DNA of 64,000 bases from Streptomyces celluloflavus (GCA_000720995.1 JOEL01000004.1:186001-250000); one strand, 5' to 3'. Shown: positions 53,160 through 63,201, counted from the first letter of the stretch. The notes: generated by a model from the letters alone, not told the origin. Numbers and translations are program-made.

Positions 53160-56100
53160 GAGTCGCCGCCTCCATCATCTTCTCGTGGGTCTCGGACTCG
53201 GTGAGTCCGGCTCGCTCGGCGGCGTCCTTGGCGGCGAGCACTGCCTGGTAGGTGGCCGGGACGATCTTGCTGAAACGGGCGGCCGCCGCGTCCCAGTCGG
53301 TGAGGAGCCTGGCGGCGACGGTGGAGCCGGTCTCCTCCTGGTGGCGGCGCACGACATCGTGCAGCCACCGCTTGTCGGCCTCCGTCAGCGCGCCGACCGC
53401 ACCGGCCAGCTCGCGGTTGACGTTGTCCGGGTCGAGGTCGATGACGTACGCGCTGCCGCCGGACATGCCCGCCGCGAGGTTGCGGCCGGTCTCGCCCAGG
53501 ATGACGGCGTGGCCGCCGGTCATGTACTCGCAGCCGTGGTCGCCCACGCCCTCGGACACCACGGTCGCCCCGGAGTTGCGGACGCAGAACCGCTCGCCGA
53601 CCCGGCCCCGCAGGAACAGTTCGCCGCCGGTCGCGCCGTAGGCGAGGGTGTTGCCCGCGATGGTGGAGTACTCCGCGAGGTGCTCGGCGCCGCGGTCCGG
53701 GCGGACCACGACGCGGCCGCCGGACAGGCCCTTGCCGACGTAGTCGTTGGCGTCGCCCTCCAGGCGCAGCGTGATGCCGCGCGGCAGGAACGCGCCGAAG
53801 GACTGGCCGGCGGAGCCGGTGAAGGTGAGGTCGATGGTGTCGTCGGGCAGGCCCGCGCCGCCGAACTTCTTGGTGACCTCGTGGCCGAGCATGGTGCCGA
53901 CGGTCCGGTTGATGTTCCGGATCGCGACCTGGGCCCGGACCGGCTGCGCGGCCTCGGCGGTGTCCGCGGCCAGCGCGTCGGCGGCGAGCTCGATCAGCTC
54001 GTTGTCGAGCGCCTTCGCCAGGCCGTGGTCCTGGACGGTGACCTGGTGGCGGACGGCGCCCTCGGGCAGTTCGGGGACGTACAGCAGCGGGGCCAGGTCC
54101 AGGCCCTGCGCCTTCCAGTGGTTGACGGCCCGCGCGGTGTTGAGGATCTCGGCGTGGCCGATCGCCTCGTCGAGGGTGCGGAAGCCCAGCTCGGCGAGGA
54201 GCTCGCGGACCTCTTCCGCGATGAACTCGAAGAAGTTGACGAGGTATTCGGCCTTGCCGCTGAACCGCTCGCGCAGCACCGGGTTCTGGGTGGCGATGCC
54301 GACCGGGCAGGTGTCCAGGTGGCAGACGCGCATCATGACGCAGCCGGAGACGACCAGCGGGGCGGTCGCGAAGCCGAACTCCTCGGCGCCCAGCAGGGCG
54401 GCGATGACGACATCGCGGCCGGTCTTGAGCTGCCCGTCGGTCTGCACGACGATGCGGTCGCGCAGGCCGTTGAGCAGCAGTGTCTGCTGGGTCTCGGCGA
54501 GGCCCAGTTCCCAGGGGCCGCCGGCGTGCTTGAGGGAGGTCAGCGGCGAGGCGCCCGTACCGCCGTCGTGGCCGGAGATCAGGACGACGTCCGCATGTGC
54601 CTTGGAGACACCGGCGGCGACGGTGCCGACGCCGACCTCGCTGACCAGCTTGACGTGGATACGCGCCCGGGGGTTGGCGTTCTTCAGGTCGTGGATGAGC
54701 TGGGCGAGGTCCTCGATGGAGTAGATGTCGTGGTGCGGCGGCGGTGAGATCAGGCCGACGCCCGGGGTGGAGTGCCGGGTGGTGGCGACCCAGGGGTAGA
54801 CCTTGTGGCCGGGCAGCTGGCCGCCCTCGCCGGGCTTGGCGCCCTGCGCCATCTTGATCTGGATGTCGTCGGAGTTGACCAGGTATTCGCTCGTGACACC
54901 GAACCGGCCGGAGGCGACCTGCTTGATGGCCGAGCGCCGCGCCGGGTCGTAGAGGCGGTCCGGGTCCTCGCCGCCCTCACCGGTGTTGGACTTGGCGCCC
55001 AGCTGGTTCATGGCGATGGCGAGGGTCTCGTGGGCCTCGCGGGAGATCGAACCGTAGGACATCGCGCCGGTGGAGAAGCGCCGGACGATGGCGGACGCCG
55101 GCTCGACCTCGGCAAGCGGGACCGCGGGCCGGCCGGAGGCGAAGGAGAAGAGACCGCGCAGCGTCATCAGGCGCTGGGACTGCTCGTTCACCCGCTCCGT
55201 GTACTGCTTGAAGATGTCGTAGCGGCGCGAGCGGGTGGCGTGCTGGAGCCGGAAGACGGTGTCCGGGTCGAAGAGGTGCGGCTCGCCCTCGCGGCGCCAC
55301 TGGTACTCGCCGCCGATCTCCAGCGCGCGGTGGGTGGCGGCGATACCGGTCGCCGGGTACGCCTTGGCGTGCCGGGCGGCGACCTCCTGGGCGATGACGT
55401 CGAGACCGGCGCCGCCGATCTTGGTCGTGGTGCCGTGGAAGTACTCGGCCACGAACTTCTCGTCCAGGCCGATGGCCTCGAAGACCTGGGCGCCGCGGTA
55501 GGAGGCGACGGTCGAGATGCCCATCTTGGACATGACCTTCAGCACGCCCTTGCCGAGCGCCTTGATCAGGTTCCTGATGGCGGTGTCGGTGTCGAGACCG
55601 GGCAGCTCACGGAAGTAGGTGCCGGCCCGTACGAGGTCCTCGACGGACTCCATGGCCAGGTACGGGTTGACCGCCGCGGCGCCGAAGCCGATGAGCAGCG
55701 CGACGTGGTGCACCTCGCGCACATCGCCCGCCTCGACCAGCAGGCCGACCTGGGTGCGCGCCTTGGTGCCGATGAGGTGGTGGTGGACGGCGGAGGTGAG
55801 CAGCAGCGAGGGGATCGGCGCGTGCTCGGCGTCCGAGTGGCGGTCGGAGAGGACGATCAGCCGGGCGCCGTCGTCGATGGCGGCGTCCGCCTCGGCGCAG
55901 ATCTCGGCGATCCGGGCGGCCAGCGACTCGCCGCCGCCGGAGACCCGGTAGAGGCCGGAGAGGGTGACGGCCTTCATCCCCGGCATATCGCCGTCGGCGT
56001 TGATGTGGACGAGCTTGGCCAGTTCGTCGTTGTCGATGACCGGGAAGGGCAGGGTGACGCTGCGGCAGGAGGACGCGGACGGCTCCAGGAGGTTGCCCTG

Positions 56101-57783
56101 GGGGCCGAGCGAGGAGATCAGCGAGGTGACCAGTTCCTCGCGGATGGCGTCCAGCGGCGGGTTGGTGACCTGCGCGAAGAGCTGGGTGAAGTAGTCGAAG
56201 AGCAGCCGGGGGCGCTCGGAGAGCGCGGCGATCGGCGCGTCGGTGCCCATCGAGCCGATGGGTTCGGCGCCGGCCTTCGCCATCGGCGCGAGGATGACCC
56301 GCAGTTCCTCCTCGGTGTAGCCGAAGGTCTGCTGGCGGCGGGTGACCGAGGCGTGGGTGTGCACGATGTGCTCGCGCTCGGGCAGGTCGGCGAGGCCGAT
56401 CAGACCGGCGTCCAGCCACTCCTGGTACGGGTGCTCGGCGGCGAGCTGCGCCTTGATCTCGTCGTCCTCGATGATCCGGCCCTCGGCGGTGTCCACGAGG
56501 AACATCCGGCCGGGCTGGAGGCGGCCCTTGCGGACGACCCTGGCGGGGTCGATGTCGAGGACGCCGACCTCGGAGGAGAGCACGACCAGGCCGTCGTCGG
56601 TGACCCAGTAGCGGCCGGGGCGCAGACCGTTGCGGTCGAGGACCGCGCCGACCTGGGTGCCGTCGGTGAAGGTAACGCAGGCCGGTCCGTCCCAGGGCTC
56701 CATCATCGTGGAGTGGTACTGGTAGAAGGCGCGGCGGGCCGGGTCCATGGCCGGGGAGTTCTCCCACGCCTCGGGGACCATCATGAGCACCGAGTGCGGC
56801 AGCGAGCGGCCGCCGAGGTGGAGCAGCTCCAGGACCTCGTCGAAGGAGGCGGAGTCGGAGGCGTCCGGTGTGCAGACCGGGAAGATCCGCTTCAGGTCCT
56901 GCTCGCCGAAGAGCTCCGAGGCGAGCTGGGACTCCCGGGCCCGCATCCAGTTGCGGTTGCCCCGGACCGTGTTGATCTCGCCGTTGTGCGCGACGAAGCG
57001 GTACGGGTGGGCCAGCGGCCAGCTCGGGAAGGTGTTGGTGGAGAACCGCGAGTGGACCAGCGCGATGGCGGTGGCGAAGCGGCGGTCCGACAGGTCCGGG
57101 AAGAAGGGCTCCAGCTGGCCGGTGGTCAGCATGCCCTTGTAGACGATGGTCCGGGCGGAGAGCGAGGGGAAGTAGACGCCCGCCTCGCGCTCGGCGCGCT
57201 TGCGCAGCGCGAACGCCTTGCGGTCCAGGGCCAGTCCGGTGGCCGCGCCGCCCCGGGCGCCGTCGGGCCGGTCGGCGACGAACAGCTGGGAGAAGGCCGG
57301 CATGGTGGCGCGGGCGCCGTTGCCGAGCAGCTGCGGGGCGACCGGGACGACGCGCCAGCCGAGGACGTCGAGGCCCTCCTCGGCGGCGATCGTCTCGATC
57401 TGCGAGACGGCGGCGGCCGCATCCCGGGCGCCGGACGGCAGGAAGGCGATGCCGACGGCGTACGCGCCGGCTTCGGGGAGCTCGAAGGTGACGCTCTCGC
57501 GCAGGAACGCGTCGGGCACCTGGAGCAGGATGCCGGCGCCGTCACCGGAGTCCGGTTCGGAGCCGGTGGCACCGCGGTGCTCAAGGTTCCGCAGAACGGT
57601 GAGCGCCTGCTCGACCAGCGCGTGGCCGGCCTCGCCGGTGAGGGTCGCCACGAAGCCGACGCCACAGGCGTCGTGTTCCTCGCGCGGGTCGTACATCCCC
57701 TGCTGGGCGGGGCGCCCGTCCATGGGCGACCAGGCGGCGCGGGCGCTGCCGGTGGTCGCGGAGTGCGTGGACGCGGAACGCAT
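53152..57783 (-). CDS. gltB: Glutamate synthase (NADPH) large subunit
   Basis: A 1543-residue subunit converting glutamine and 2-oxoglutarate to two glutamates. The class II amidotransferase domain begins at Cys40 ([12 protein letters not shown]), the N-terminal nucleophile after a 39-residue propeptide. The central domain, the FMN-binding synthase barrel ([22 protein letters not shown]) and the 3Fe-4S Cys set [15 protein letters not shown] follow. The C-terminal beta-helix domain ([17 protein letters not shown]-like repeats) is complete. The ATG was chosen with GGGAGAG 4-5 nt upstream; an in-frame TTG four codons earlier falls inside the leader hairpin. Confidence 0.97.
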   Translation of the reverse strand: MRSASTHSATTGSARAAWSPMDGRPAQQGMYDPREEHDACGVGFVATLTGEAGHALVEQALTVLRNLEHRGATGSEPDSGDGAGILLQVPDAFLRESVTFELPEAGAYAVGIAFLPSGARDAAAAVSQIETIAAEEGLDVLGWRVVPVAPQLLGNGARATMPAFSQLFVADRPDGARGGAATGLALDRKAFALRKRAEREAGVYFPSLSARTIVYKGMLTTGQLEPFFPDLSDRRFATAIALVHSRFSTNTFPSWPLAHPYRFVAHNGEINTVRGNRNWMRARESQLASELFGEQDLKRIFPVCTPDASDSASFDEVLELLHLGGRSLPHSVLMMVPEAWENSPAMDPARRAFYQYHSTMMEPWDGPACVTFTDGTQVGAVLDRNGLRPGRYWVTDDGLVVLSSEVGVLDIDPARVVRKGRLQPGRMFLVDTAEGRIIEDDEIKAQLAAEHPYQEWLDAGLIGLADLPEREHIVHTHASVTRRQQTFGYTEEELRVILAPMAKAGAEPIGSMGTDAPIAALSERPRLLFDYFTQLFAQVTNPPLDAIREELVTSLISSLGPQGNLLEPSASSCRSVTLPFPVIDNDELAKLVHINADGDMPGMKAVTLSGLYRVSGGGESLAARIAEICAEADAAIDDGARLIVLSDRHSDAEHAPIPSLLLTSAVHHHLIGTKARTQVGLLVEAGDVREVHHVALLIGFGAAAVNPYLAMESVEDLVRAGTYFRELPGLDTDTAIRNLIKALGKGVLKVMSKMGISTVASYRGAQVFEAIGLDEKFVAEYFHGTTTKIGGAGLDVIAQEVAARHAKAYPATGIAATHRALEIGGEYQWRREGEPHLFDPDTVFRLQHATRSRRYDIFKQYTERVNEQSQRLMTLRGLFSFASGRPAVPLAEVEPASAIVRRFSTGAMSYGSISREAHETLAIAMNQLGAKSNTGEGGEDPDRLYDPARRSAIKQVASGRFGVTSEYLVNSDDIQIKMAQGAKPGEGGQLPGHKVYPWVATTRHSTPGVGLISPPPHHDIYSIEDLAQLIHDLKNANPRARIHVKLVSEVGVGTVAAGVSKAHADVVLISGHDGGTGASPLTSLKHAGGPWELGLAETQQTLLLNGLRDRIVVQTDGQLKTGRDVVIAALLGAEEFGFATAPLVVSGCVMMRVCHLDTCPVGIATQNPVLRERFSGKAEYLVNFFEFIAEEVRELLAELGFRTLDEAIGHAEILNTARAVNHWKAQGLDLAPLLYVPELPEGAVRHQVTVQDHGLAKALDNELIELAADALAADTAEAAQPVRAQVAIRNINRTVGTMLGHEVTKKFGGAGLPDDTIDLTFTGSAGQSFGAFLPRGITLRLEGDANDYVGKGLSGGRVVVRPDRGAEHLAEYSTIAGNTLAYGATGGELFLRGRVGERFCVRNSGATVVSEGVGDHGCEYMTGGHAVILGETGRNLAAGMSGGSAYVIDLDPDNVNRELAGAVGALTEADKRWLHDVVRRHQEETGSTVAARLLTDWDAAAARFSKIVPATYQAVLAAKDAAERAGLTESETHEKMMEAATHG

Positions 57784-57791
57784 CGGCTCTC

Positions 57792-57834
57792 CCAACGTCG
57801 TCGTGGCAATGACATTGCCGAGGGACGACGTTGG
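57792..57834 (-). promoter_or_regulatory. gltB leader hairpin abutting the ribosome site
   Basis: Two nested perfect stems: outer CCAACGTCGTC / GACGACGTTGG (11 bp) and inner GGCAAT-GAC-ATTGCC (6 bp), separated by a small internal loop. In the gltB mRNA the 3' arm ends directly at the GAGAG Shine-Dalgarno stretch, so folding could affect ribosome access. No known riboswitch consensus was recognised. Confidence 0.7.
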
Positions 57835-57845
57835 CCCTCCGCTAA

Positions 57846-57861
57846 ATTTCGTGCAGGTTAC
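57846..57861 (-). promoter_or_regulatory. GlnR-like half site upstream of gltB
   Basis: On the minus strand GTAAC-CTGCAC-GAAAT fits the GlnR half-box pattern GTnAC-n6-GAAAC at all but the last base. Only one half-box is seen, where strong sites have two. It sits 12 bp upstream of the leader hairpin in a nitrogen-assimilation gene, which makes the match worth noting. Confidence 0.4.
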
Positions 57862-58082
57862 AGGATGACCCGCTTCTCAAAAAGCGGATACGGGCTTCCA
57901 GCATGCGGACACCGCGAGTGCGGTGGAGCAAGGTCATGGACGGAATGGACGGATGTCTCGTCGTCCGGGAGTGCGGCGCTCGACGGGCGACATTGCCCAC
58001 GACGCCTCGGCCTTATGCCCGGCGGTCCATCGCACGAAACCGCCCCGCACTACGTTAATTATGCGGCCATCCGCATGAAACG

Positions 58083-58814
58083 TCACCCTACGACGGTTCC
58101 GAAGAGTGCTCCCAGGAGGTACGTCACACCCGCGGCCGCACCACCGAGGGCCAGCTGGCGCAGTCCGCTGAACCACCAGGAGCGCGCGGTCACCCGGGCC
58201 ACGACCGCCCCGCAGCCGAAGAGTCCCACCAGCGCCAGCAGCACCGCGGGCCACAGCGCGGAAGCCCCCAGCAGATAAGGAAGGAGAGGCAGCAGCGCAC
58301 CCAGCGCAAACGATCCGAAGGAAGAGACGGCGGCGACGGTGGGCGAAGGAAGGTCGGACGGATCGATGCCCAGTTCCTCGCGGGCGTGGATCTCCAGCGC
58401 CTGCTCGGGGTCCGCGGAGAGCTGTTCGGCGACCTTCCGGGCGAGCTCCGGCTCGACGCCGCGCGACTCGTAGAGCGCGGCCAGCTCGTCCAGCTCGTCC
58501 TTGGGGTGCTTGCGGAGTTCGGCCCGCTCGACATCCAGCTCGGCGAGGACCAGCTCCCGCTGCGAGGCGACCGAGGTGTACTCCCCCGCCGCCATCGAGA
58601 AGGCACCGGCGGCCAGCCCCGCGAGGCCGGTGAGGATGATCGTCTGCTGCGCCACGGCACCGCCCGCGACACCCGTCATCAGGGCGAGGTTGGAGACCAG
58701 GCCGTCCATCGCGCCGAAGACGGCGGGACGCAGCCAGCCGCCGTTCACATCGCGGTGGGTGTGGTTGTCACGATGCGCGATATGGGTCGGCGCCGAGGCA
58801 TCCATAACTGACAT
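58083..58814 (-). CDS. VIT1/CCC1-family transporter
   Basis: A 243-residue membrane protein of the VIT1/CCC1 type, probably an iron or manganese exporter. The first helix region RPAVFGAMDGLVSNLALMTGVAGG and LAAGAFSMAAGEYTSVASQRE are signature blocks. A cytoplasmic metal-binding helical domain (about 85-155, Glu-rich with LDELAALYESRGVEPELA) follows. Three further helices close the protein. The ATG is preceded by GGGAGCAGG. Histidines at the N-terminus (HIAHRDNHTHRD) might bind metal. It lies upstream of gltB on the same strand, with a 300-bp gap between. Confidence 0.87.
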   Translation of the reverse strand: MSVMDASAPTHIAHRDNHTHRDVNGGWLRPAVFGAMDGLVSNLALMTGVAGGAVAQQTIILTGLAGLAAGAFSMAAGEYTSVASQRELVLAELDVERAELRKHPKDELDELAALYESRGVEPELARKVAEQLSADPEQALEIHAREELGIDPSDLPSPTVAAVSSFGSFALGALLPLLPYLLGASALWPAVLLALVGLFGCGAVVARVTARSWWFSGLRQLALGGAAAGVTYLLGALFGTVVG

Positions 58815-59182
58815 AGCGGGACCTGCTCCCTTCCACGAGGTGTGGGCCGATAGCGGCACTTCCCCCTGCAACATCTCGAAGCTATGCGCGAATCACCCTC
58901 CGCCGCTAGCAAGGAAGGCCAAACTTACCGCTCTGACCTGCGGTTTTACCGAGCCGTCGAGGGTGAGATCCCGATCACGGACCGCTTCGGGCACCGGTCG
59001 AGGGCGCCGCGGCGGGCGTCCCGAGGGGATTCGACCGGGTGACCCTGCCGCCCGAGGCAGGAGAGCCGGGCCGCGGCGTGGGACGGATACACCGCGGCGC
59101 CCGACGCGGCGCCGCGCCCGTGACAACGCGGCGGTCCGCCCCGCACGGCGGATCCGCCCCGCACGACAGAAGGGCACGCACC
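58815..59182. other. Divergent intergenic region upstream of the VIT gene
   Basis: About 370 bp. The 58850-58960 part is relatively AT-rich and must carry the promoter of the VIT gene, but no convincing -35/-10 pair was found. The rest is very GC-rich. No gene is supported. Confidence 0.5.
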
Positions 59183-59845
59183 ATGAGCGCACCGCAGCGC
59201 CCGCCCGCGACGCCCCGGCCCGCCTACCGGTCGGCCGGTTCCGGACCCGGTCCTGCGGGCGGCCTCGCGGGGGACGCCGCACATGGGGGCCTCGCCGGAC
59301 GGGGCGGGGGCGGGCGCTGTGGGAGGCAGGGCCGGGGCGGTGGGTGTGGCGGCCGGGGCGGGCGCCGACGCGAACATGGCGGGGCCGGGCCTCCGGACGG
59401 GCACGGGACGAGCGGCGACCGGGACGGGAGTGGTACGCGCGGGGGCCGAGGCGGGAGCGGTGCGCGCGGGCACTGGGACGGGGGTGAGGTGCGCGGACAC
59501 CGGGACGGGGGTGGGGTGCGGATGAGTGCCACCGGCGTCCCGGCCGGCGCCCACACCGTCCACACCGTCCGCGCCGCCCCCGTCGGCCCCGTCCTCCCCG
59601 TCGTCCACACCATCCGCGCGCTGCCTGCGGACAAGCGGGACCGGGCCCCCGGCTCGATCACCGAGGTCCCGGACGGCGAGCCGGGTGCGGCGCGGACGCG
59701 GCACGTTCCCCGCCAACTCGCCGGGGCCCCGGGCGCGATCCGGCGGACGGGCCGCCCGCACGGCGCGGACGGTGACGAGGGGCCGACCGCCCCCGGTCCG
59801 GCCGGTCCCGGGATCGCCGGGCCGTCCGCGGCGGGCGCACGGTGA
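59183..59845 (+). CDS. Low-complexity hypothetical protein, possible frame shifts
   Basis: From an ATG with GAAGGG upstream, one frame stays open to 59845 (220 codons) and ends in GTGA overlapping the next gene's start. Codon use supports this frame in the first third (SAPQRPPATPRPAYRSAGSG) and the last third (from 59522, VPAGAHTVHTVRAAPVGPV). In the middle third (59283-59525) the next frame has the typical GC-rich third positions and encodes a Gly/Ala/Thr repeat (GTGTGV-like). Either there are two compensating frameshifts, or there are separate short coupled genes (ATGA overlap at 59522). No family is recognised. Confidence 0.4.
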   Translation: MSAPQRPPATPRPAYRSAGSGPGPAGGLAGDAAHGGLAGRGGGGRCGRQGRGGGCGGRGGRRREHGGAGPPDGHGTSGDRDGSGTRGGRGGSGARGHWDGGEVRGHRDGGGVRMSATGVPAGAHTVHTVRAAPVGPVLPVVHTIRALPADKRDRAPGSITEVPDGEPGAARTRHVPRQLAGAPGAIRRTGRPHGADGDEGPTAPGPAGPGIAGPSAAGAR

Positions 59846-61047
59846 CCGCCGTCGGGCCGCCGCCCGCCCCACTGCGGCCCCCCGGCCCCTGCCCGGACCC
59901 GTACCCGACGCCGCTGACCTGGCTGTATGTGCCCGGTGACCGCCCGAACGCGGTCGCCAAGGCGCTCGGCTGCGGCGCCGATGTGGTCCTCGTGGACCTG
60001 GCGGACGCGGTCGCCCCGTACCGCAAGGAGTACGCGCTGCGCGCCACCGCCGAGCTGCTGGCCGAGGCGTCCCCCGGCCCCGCCCCGGTGCACGTCCGCG
60101 TCAACGCCCTGGACGGCCCGCTCGCCGAGACCGAGATCCGCACCCTCAGCGCCCTCCCGGGCCTCGCCGGACTGCGGCTGCCCAAGGTCCACCACCCCGC
60201 CGACATCCACCGCGCCGCCGCCTGGGCCACCGCCGCGCCCCGGCCCGCACCGGACCGCCCGGCCGCCCCGGACCGCCCGTACGCCGCACAGCTCCCGTAC
60301 GACCCGTGCACCCCGCACACCGCACCCCTCATGGCGCCGCCCTTCATGACCCCGGTCACGCTCACGCCCACCGCCACCCCCCGCGCAGAAGCTGCCGTCC
60401 GACCCGCCGGCAGTGCCCCGGCCCCGACCTCCCTGACTCCCCCGCCCGCACCCACGCCCACGCCCGCCCCCACCGCGACATCCGCACCCGCACCCACACC
60501 CGCACCCGCACCCACCGCATCGGCCCCGCCCAAGCGCCCGGACGCCCCCGCCCGCGTCCCGCACCTCTACGCCCTCCTCGAATCCGCGCTCGGCATCGAG
60601 CACGCCTTCGCCATCGCCACCGCACACCCCGCGCTGCGCGGTATCGCCCTCGGTGAGGCCGATCTCCGCGCGGAACTGGGGCTGCGGGAGGAGGCGGGGC
60701 TGGCCTGGCCGCGCAGCCGGGCGGTGGTCGCCGCCCGCGCCGCCGGTCTGCCCCCGCCGCCGCAGTCGGTCTATCCGGACGCGCGCGATCTGGACGGTCT
60801 GGCCCGGTCCTGTGCGGACGGCCGGGCGCTGGGCTTCCTGGGCCGGGCCGCGATCCACCCCCGCCAGCTCCCGGTCATCGAGGCGGCCCACCGGCCCTGC
60901 GCCCAGGAGATCGAGGCGGCGGAGGAGATCGTGCGGGCCGCCACGTCGGACGCCGGGGCGGTGGCCCTCTCGGACGGCCGGTTCGTGGACCCGGCCGTGG
61001 TCGCCGGCGCCCGCCGGGTACTGGCCCTCGCCTACCGCTACCGCTGA
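59842..61047 (+). CDS. CitE/HpcH-aldolase-type CoA lyase with large Pro/Ala/Thr insert
   Basis: A 401-residue TIM-barrel lyase of the HpcH/HpaI-CitE superfamily. It shows LTWLYVPGDRPNAVAKALGCGADVVLVDLADAV, the phosphate/CoA contact Arg in VHVRVNALDG and LRLPKVHHPAD. The barrel resumes at LYALLESALGIEHAFAIA with the metal-site Glu and at GIALGEADLRAELG with the Asp. Between these (about residues 131-238, DNA 60232-60555) lies an insertion of about 108 residues made of Pro, Ala and Thr repeats, not expected inside the barrel. The C-terminal GFLGRAAIHPRQLPVI block is canonical. The GTG start overlaps the previous stop. The substrate is unknown. Confidence 0.82.
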   Translation: MTAVGPPPAPLRPPGPCPDPYPTPLTWLYVPGDRPNAVAKALGCGADVVLVDLADAVAPYRKEYALRATAELLAEASPGPAPVHVRVNALDGPLAETEIRTLSALPGLAGLRLPKVHHPADIHRAAAWATAAPRPAPDRPAAPDRPYAAQLPYDPCTPHTAPLMAPPFMTPVTLTPTATPRAEAAVRPAGSAPAPTSLTPPPAPTPTPAPTATSAPAPTPAPAPTASAPPKRPDAPARVPHLYALLESALGIEHAFAIATAHPALRGIALGEADLRAELGLREEAGLAWPRSRAVVAARAAGLPPPPQSVYPDARDLDGLARSCADGRALGFLGRAAIHPRQLPVIEAAHRPCAQEIEAAEEIVRAATSDAGAVALSDGRFVDPAVVAGARRVLALAYRYR

Positions 61048-61077
61048 GCCCGCCCGCCGGAGGCCCCCGCACAACGA

Positions 61078-61117
61078 AGCGCCGGGCGGACCCGGTGTAT
61101 CGGGTCCACCCGGCGCT
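61078..61117. terminator. Bidirectional terminator, CitE-like gene / lgt
   Basis: AGCGCCGGG-C-GGACCCG pairs with CGGGTCC-A-CCCGGCGCT (one mismatch), 6-nt loop, between converging genes. Confidence 0.87.
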
Positions 61118-61147
61118 CTGCGGAGACCGGCCGCGGTACGCGCCGCG

Positions 61148-62233
61148 TCAGGACGTCTTCGCGCCGCCCCCGGCGGTATCCGCCGCGGCAGCCGCCCCGT
61201 CGCCCGGAACGGCGTCCCCGGCGCCCTCGCCACCGGCGCTCTTCGTCACGGAGACCTTGGCGCCCGACCGGTCCGGCCGGCCCTCGTCACTCTCGTCGCT
61301 CGTGGCGGTCGCGTCGGCCTTACCGGACTTGGCGGTCTCATCGGCCTTACCGGACTTGGCGCTCTTGGCGCTCTCGGCGTCCGCCCCGCCCGCGGCCGCG
61401 GCCGCCTCCTCCTGCGCACCGGGCTCGACGATCGCCTCGCGGCCCGGCGCCTTCTTCGCGGAGATCACCAGATAGGCGACGGCCAGCAGGAAGACGATGA
61501 GGGCGGTCCAGACGTTCAGCCGCATGCCCAGGATGTGGTGCGCCTCGTCGACGCGCATGTACTCGATCCAGGCGCGGCCCGCGCAGTACGCGGCGACATA
61601 GAGCGCGAAGACCCGCCCGTGGCCGAGCCGGAAGCGCTTGTCCGCCCAGATCACCAGGACCGCGACGCCGACGCACCACAGGGACTCGTAGAGGAAGGTC
61701 GGGTGGTAGGTGCCGCCGACCCGTCCGACGGCCGGGTCGGAGCTGATCTCCAGGGCCCACGGCACATCGGTCGCCCGGCCGTAGAGCTCCTGGTTGAACC
61801 AGTTGCCCCAGCGCCCGATGGCCTGCCCTAGCGCGAGTCCCGGCGCCAGCGCGTCGGTGTACGCCGGGAGCGCGATACCGCGCCGGCGGCAGCCGATCCA
61901 GGCACCCACCGCGCCGAGCGCGACCGCGCCCCAGATGCCGAGGCCGCCCTCCCACACCTTGAAGGCGTCGAGCGGATGGCCGTCCTTGCCGAAGTACGGC
62001 TCGTACGTCGTGATGACGTGGTAGAGACGTCCGCCGACGAGTCCGAAGGGCACGGCCCATACGGCGATGTCCGCGACGGTGCCGGAGCGGCCGCCGCGCT
62101 GCACCCAGCGTTTGTTGCCGAGCCAGACGCCGACGAAGACGCCGACGATGATGCAGAACGCGTAGCCGCGCAGCGGGATCGGGCCGAGATGTACGACGCC
62201 GACCGACGGGCTGGGAATGAATGCGAGGTCCAT
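61148..62233 (-). CDS. lgt: Prolipoprotein diacylglyceryl transferase
   Basis: A 361-residue membrane enzyme that transfers diacylglycerol to the lipobox Cys of prolipoproteins. About seven helices occupy residues 15-265. The signature runs through IGRWGNWFNQELYG, with conserved GGRLYHV and TYHPTFLYESLW. The C-terminal tail of about 90 residues is Ala/Lys/Asp/Gly-rich with a 9-residue repeat (KSGKADETA / KSGKADATA), longer than in most bacteria and probably cytoplasmic and disordered. It sits in the conserved trpA-lgt neighbourhood. Confidence 0.96.
   Translation of the reverse strand: MDLAFIPSPSVGVVHLGPIPLRGYAFCIIVGVFVGVWLGNKRWVQRGGRSGTVADIAVWAVPFGLVGGRLYHVITTYEPYFGKDGHPLDAFKVWEGGLGIWGAVALGAVGAWIGCRRRGIALPAYTDALAPGLALGQAIGRWGNWFNQELYGRATDVPWALEISSDPAVGRVGGTYHPTFLYESLWCVGVAVLVIWADKRFRLGHGRVFALYVAAYCAGRAWIEYMRVDEAHHILGMRLNVWTALIVFLLAVAYLVISAKKAPGREAIVEPGAQEEAAAAAGGADAESAKSAKSGKADETAKSGKADATATSDESDEGRPDRSGAKVSVTKSAGGEGAGDAVPGDGAAAAADTAGGGAKTS
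61314..61361. repeat. 27-bp-period tandem duplication inside lgt
   Basis: A 21-bp unit (starting TCGGCCTTACCGG) occurs at 61314-61334 and identically at 61341-61361, encoding the repeated SGKAD segment of the lgt tail. In-frame, so it changes only tail length. Confidence 0.85.
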
Positions 62234-62347
62234 GGCAGGGTCGACGCTACCGCGCCGGGCCGGTTCGGCGGCAACCCGCCCGGCAACGGCTGCGTAACGA
62301 CCCCGCCGGGCCGCGCCGTGGCGCGGGGTGTCCGGCGCGGCCGGCCG

Positions 62348-63157
62348 CTACGAGGCGGGGGCGGCGCTGCGGCCCGGCTGTTTGCCCTTGTTGGCGTCCC
62401 GCACCATCTTCTTGAACTCCGCGGGGGTGAACTGCCCGTTCTTCACCGTCGCCAGGTCCTTGCCGTTGAGCAGCACGGTCGGCGTACCGCGGTATCCGGA
62501 GCTGGTGAAGGCGGCGTTGGACTTCTGCACGAAGGCGTCGTACGTCCCGTCGTCGACGCACCGGGTGAAGGACTCCGTCACCAGCCCCTGCACCTTGCCG
62601 GCCAGTTCCAGGAGGTACTTCTTGCCGGCGAACTTGTCCTGCTGCTCGGGGGGTTGGTGGGTGTAGAGCACGTCGTGGTACTCGCGGAACCGGCCGGCCT
62701 GCTGGGCGCAGAGCGCGGCGTTGGCGGCGTTGAGGGATCCCCGGCCGCCGGCGTTGCCGTCGATGATCGTCGCGAGGTGGTACTCGGACCGGAGCTCGCC
62801 GGAGTCCTCCAGTTCGTGGATGACCGGGCGGAAGCCGGTCTCGAACTGCCGGCAGGCGGGGCAGCGGAAGTCCTCCCAGACCGTGAGGGTGGACGGGGCG
62901 CCGCGCAGGCCCACCGGGACGGCCGGTTTGTCGCCGTCGGTCGTCCCCTTGGGGAGCGCCGCTTCCGTGCTGCCGCTCTCCTCGCCCGCGTCGGACGAGA
63001 CCCAGACGGCGACGCCGCCCGCGATGGCCAGCACCGCCACCACCGCTCCGGCGACGATCGCCTGCCGGCCGCGCCGGGACCGTGCCCTCTCCTTCTCGCG
63101 CTGTGCTTGCAGCCGCTCGCGGGCGCTGCTCTTACCGTCATGATTCTTCTGGCTCAC
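62348..63157 (-). CDS. Membrane-anchored DsbA-family thioredoxin-fold protein
   Basis: A 269-residue protein with a basic cytoplasmic N-terminus (about 1-32), one membrane helix (about 34-57, VAGAVVAVLAIAGGVAVWV) and an extracytoplasmic thioredoxin-like domain. The redox motif CPAC lies in WEDFRCPACRQFE, and the cis-Pro in YRGTPTVLLNG. A helical insert between the two carries another Cys pair. It probably makes or repairs disulfides of exported proteins, such as the secreted enzymes in this window, by inference. The GTG start follows AGGGGC. Confidence 0.9.
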   Translation of the reverse strand: MSQKNHDGKSSARERLQAQREKERARSRRGRQAIVAGAVVAVLAIAGGVAVWVSSDAGEESGSTEAALPKGTTDGDKPAVPVGLRGAPSTLTVWEDFRCPACRQFETGFRPVIHELEDSGELRSEYHLATIIDGNAGGRGSLNAANAALCAQQAGRFREYHDVLYTHQPPEQQDKFAGKKYLLELAGKVQGLVTESFTRCVDDGTYDAFVQKSNAAFTSSGYRGTPTVLLNGKDLATVKNGQFTPAEFKKMVRDANKGKQPGRSAAPAS

Positions 63158-63173
63158 GCCCCTGGACAACGAA

Positions 63174-63201
63174 GCGGAGGGGTGCCGTCGCACCCCTCCG
63201 C
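63174..63201 (-). terminator. Terminator downstream of trpA
   Basis: Perfect 12-bp stem GCGGAGGGGTGC / GCACCCCTCCGC with a 4-nt loop, between the trpA stop and the dsbA-like start on the same strand. Confidence 0.87.
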
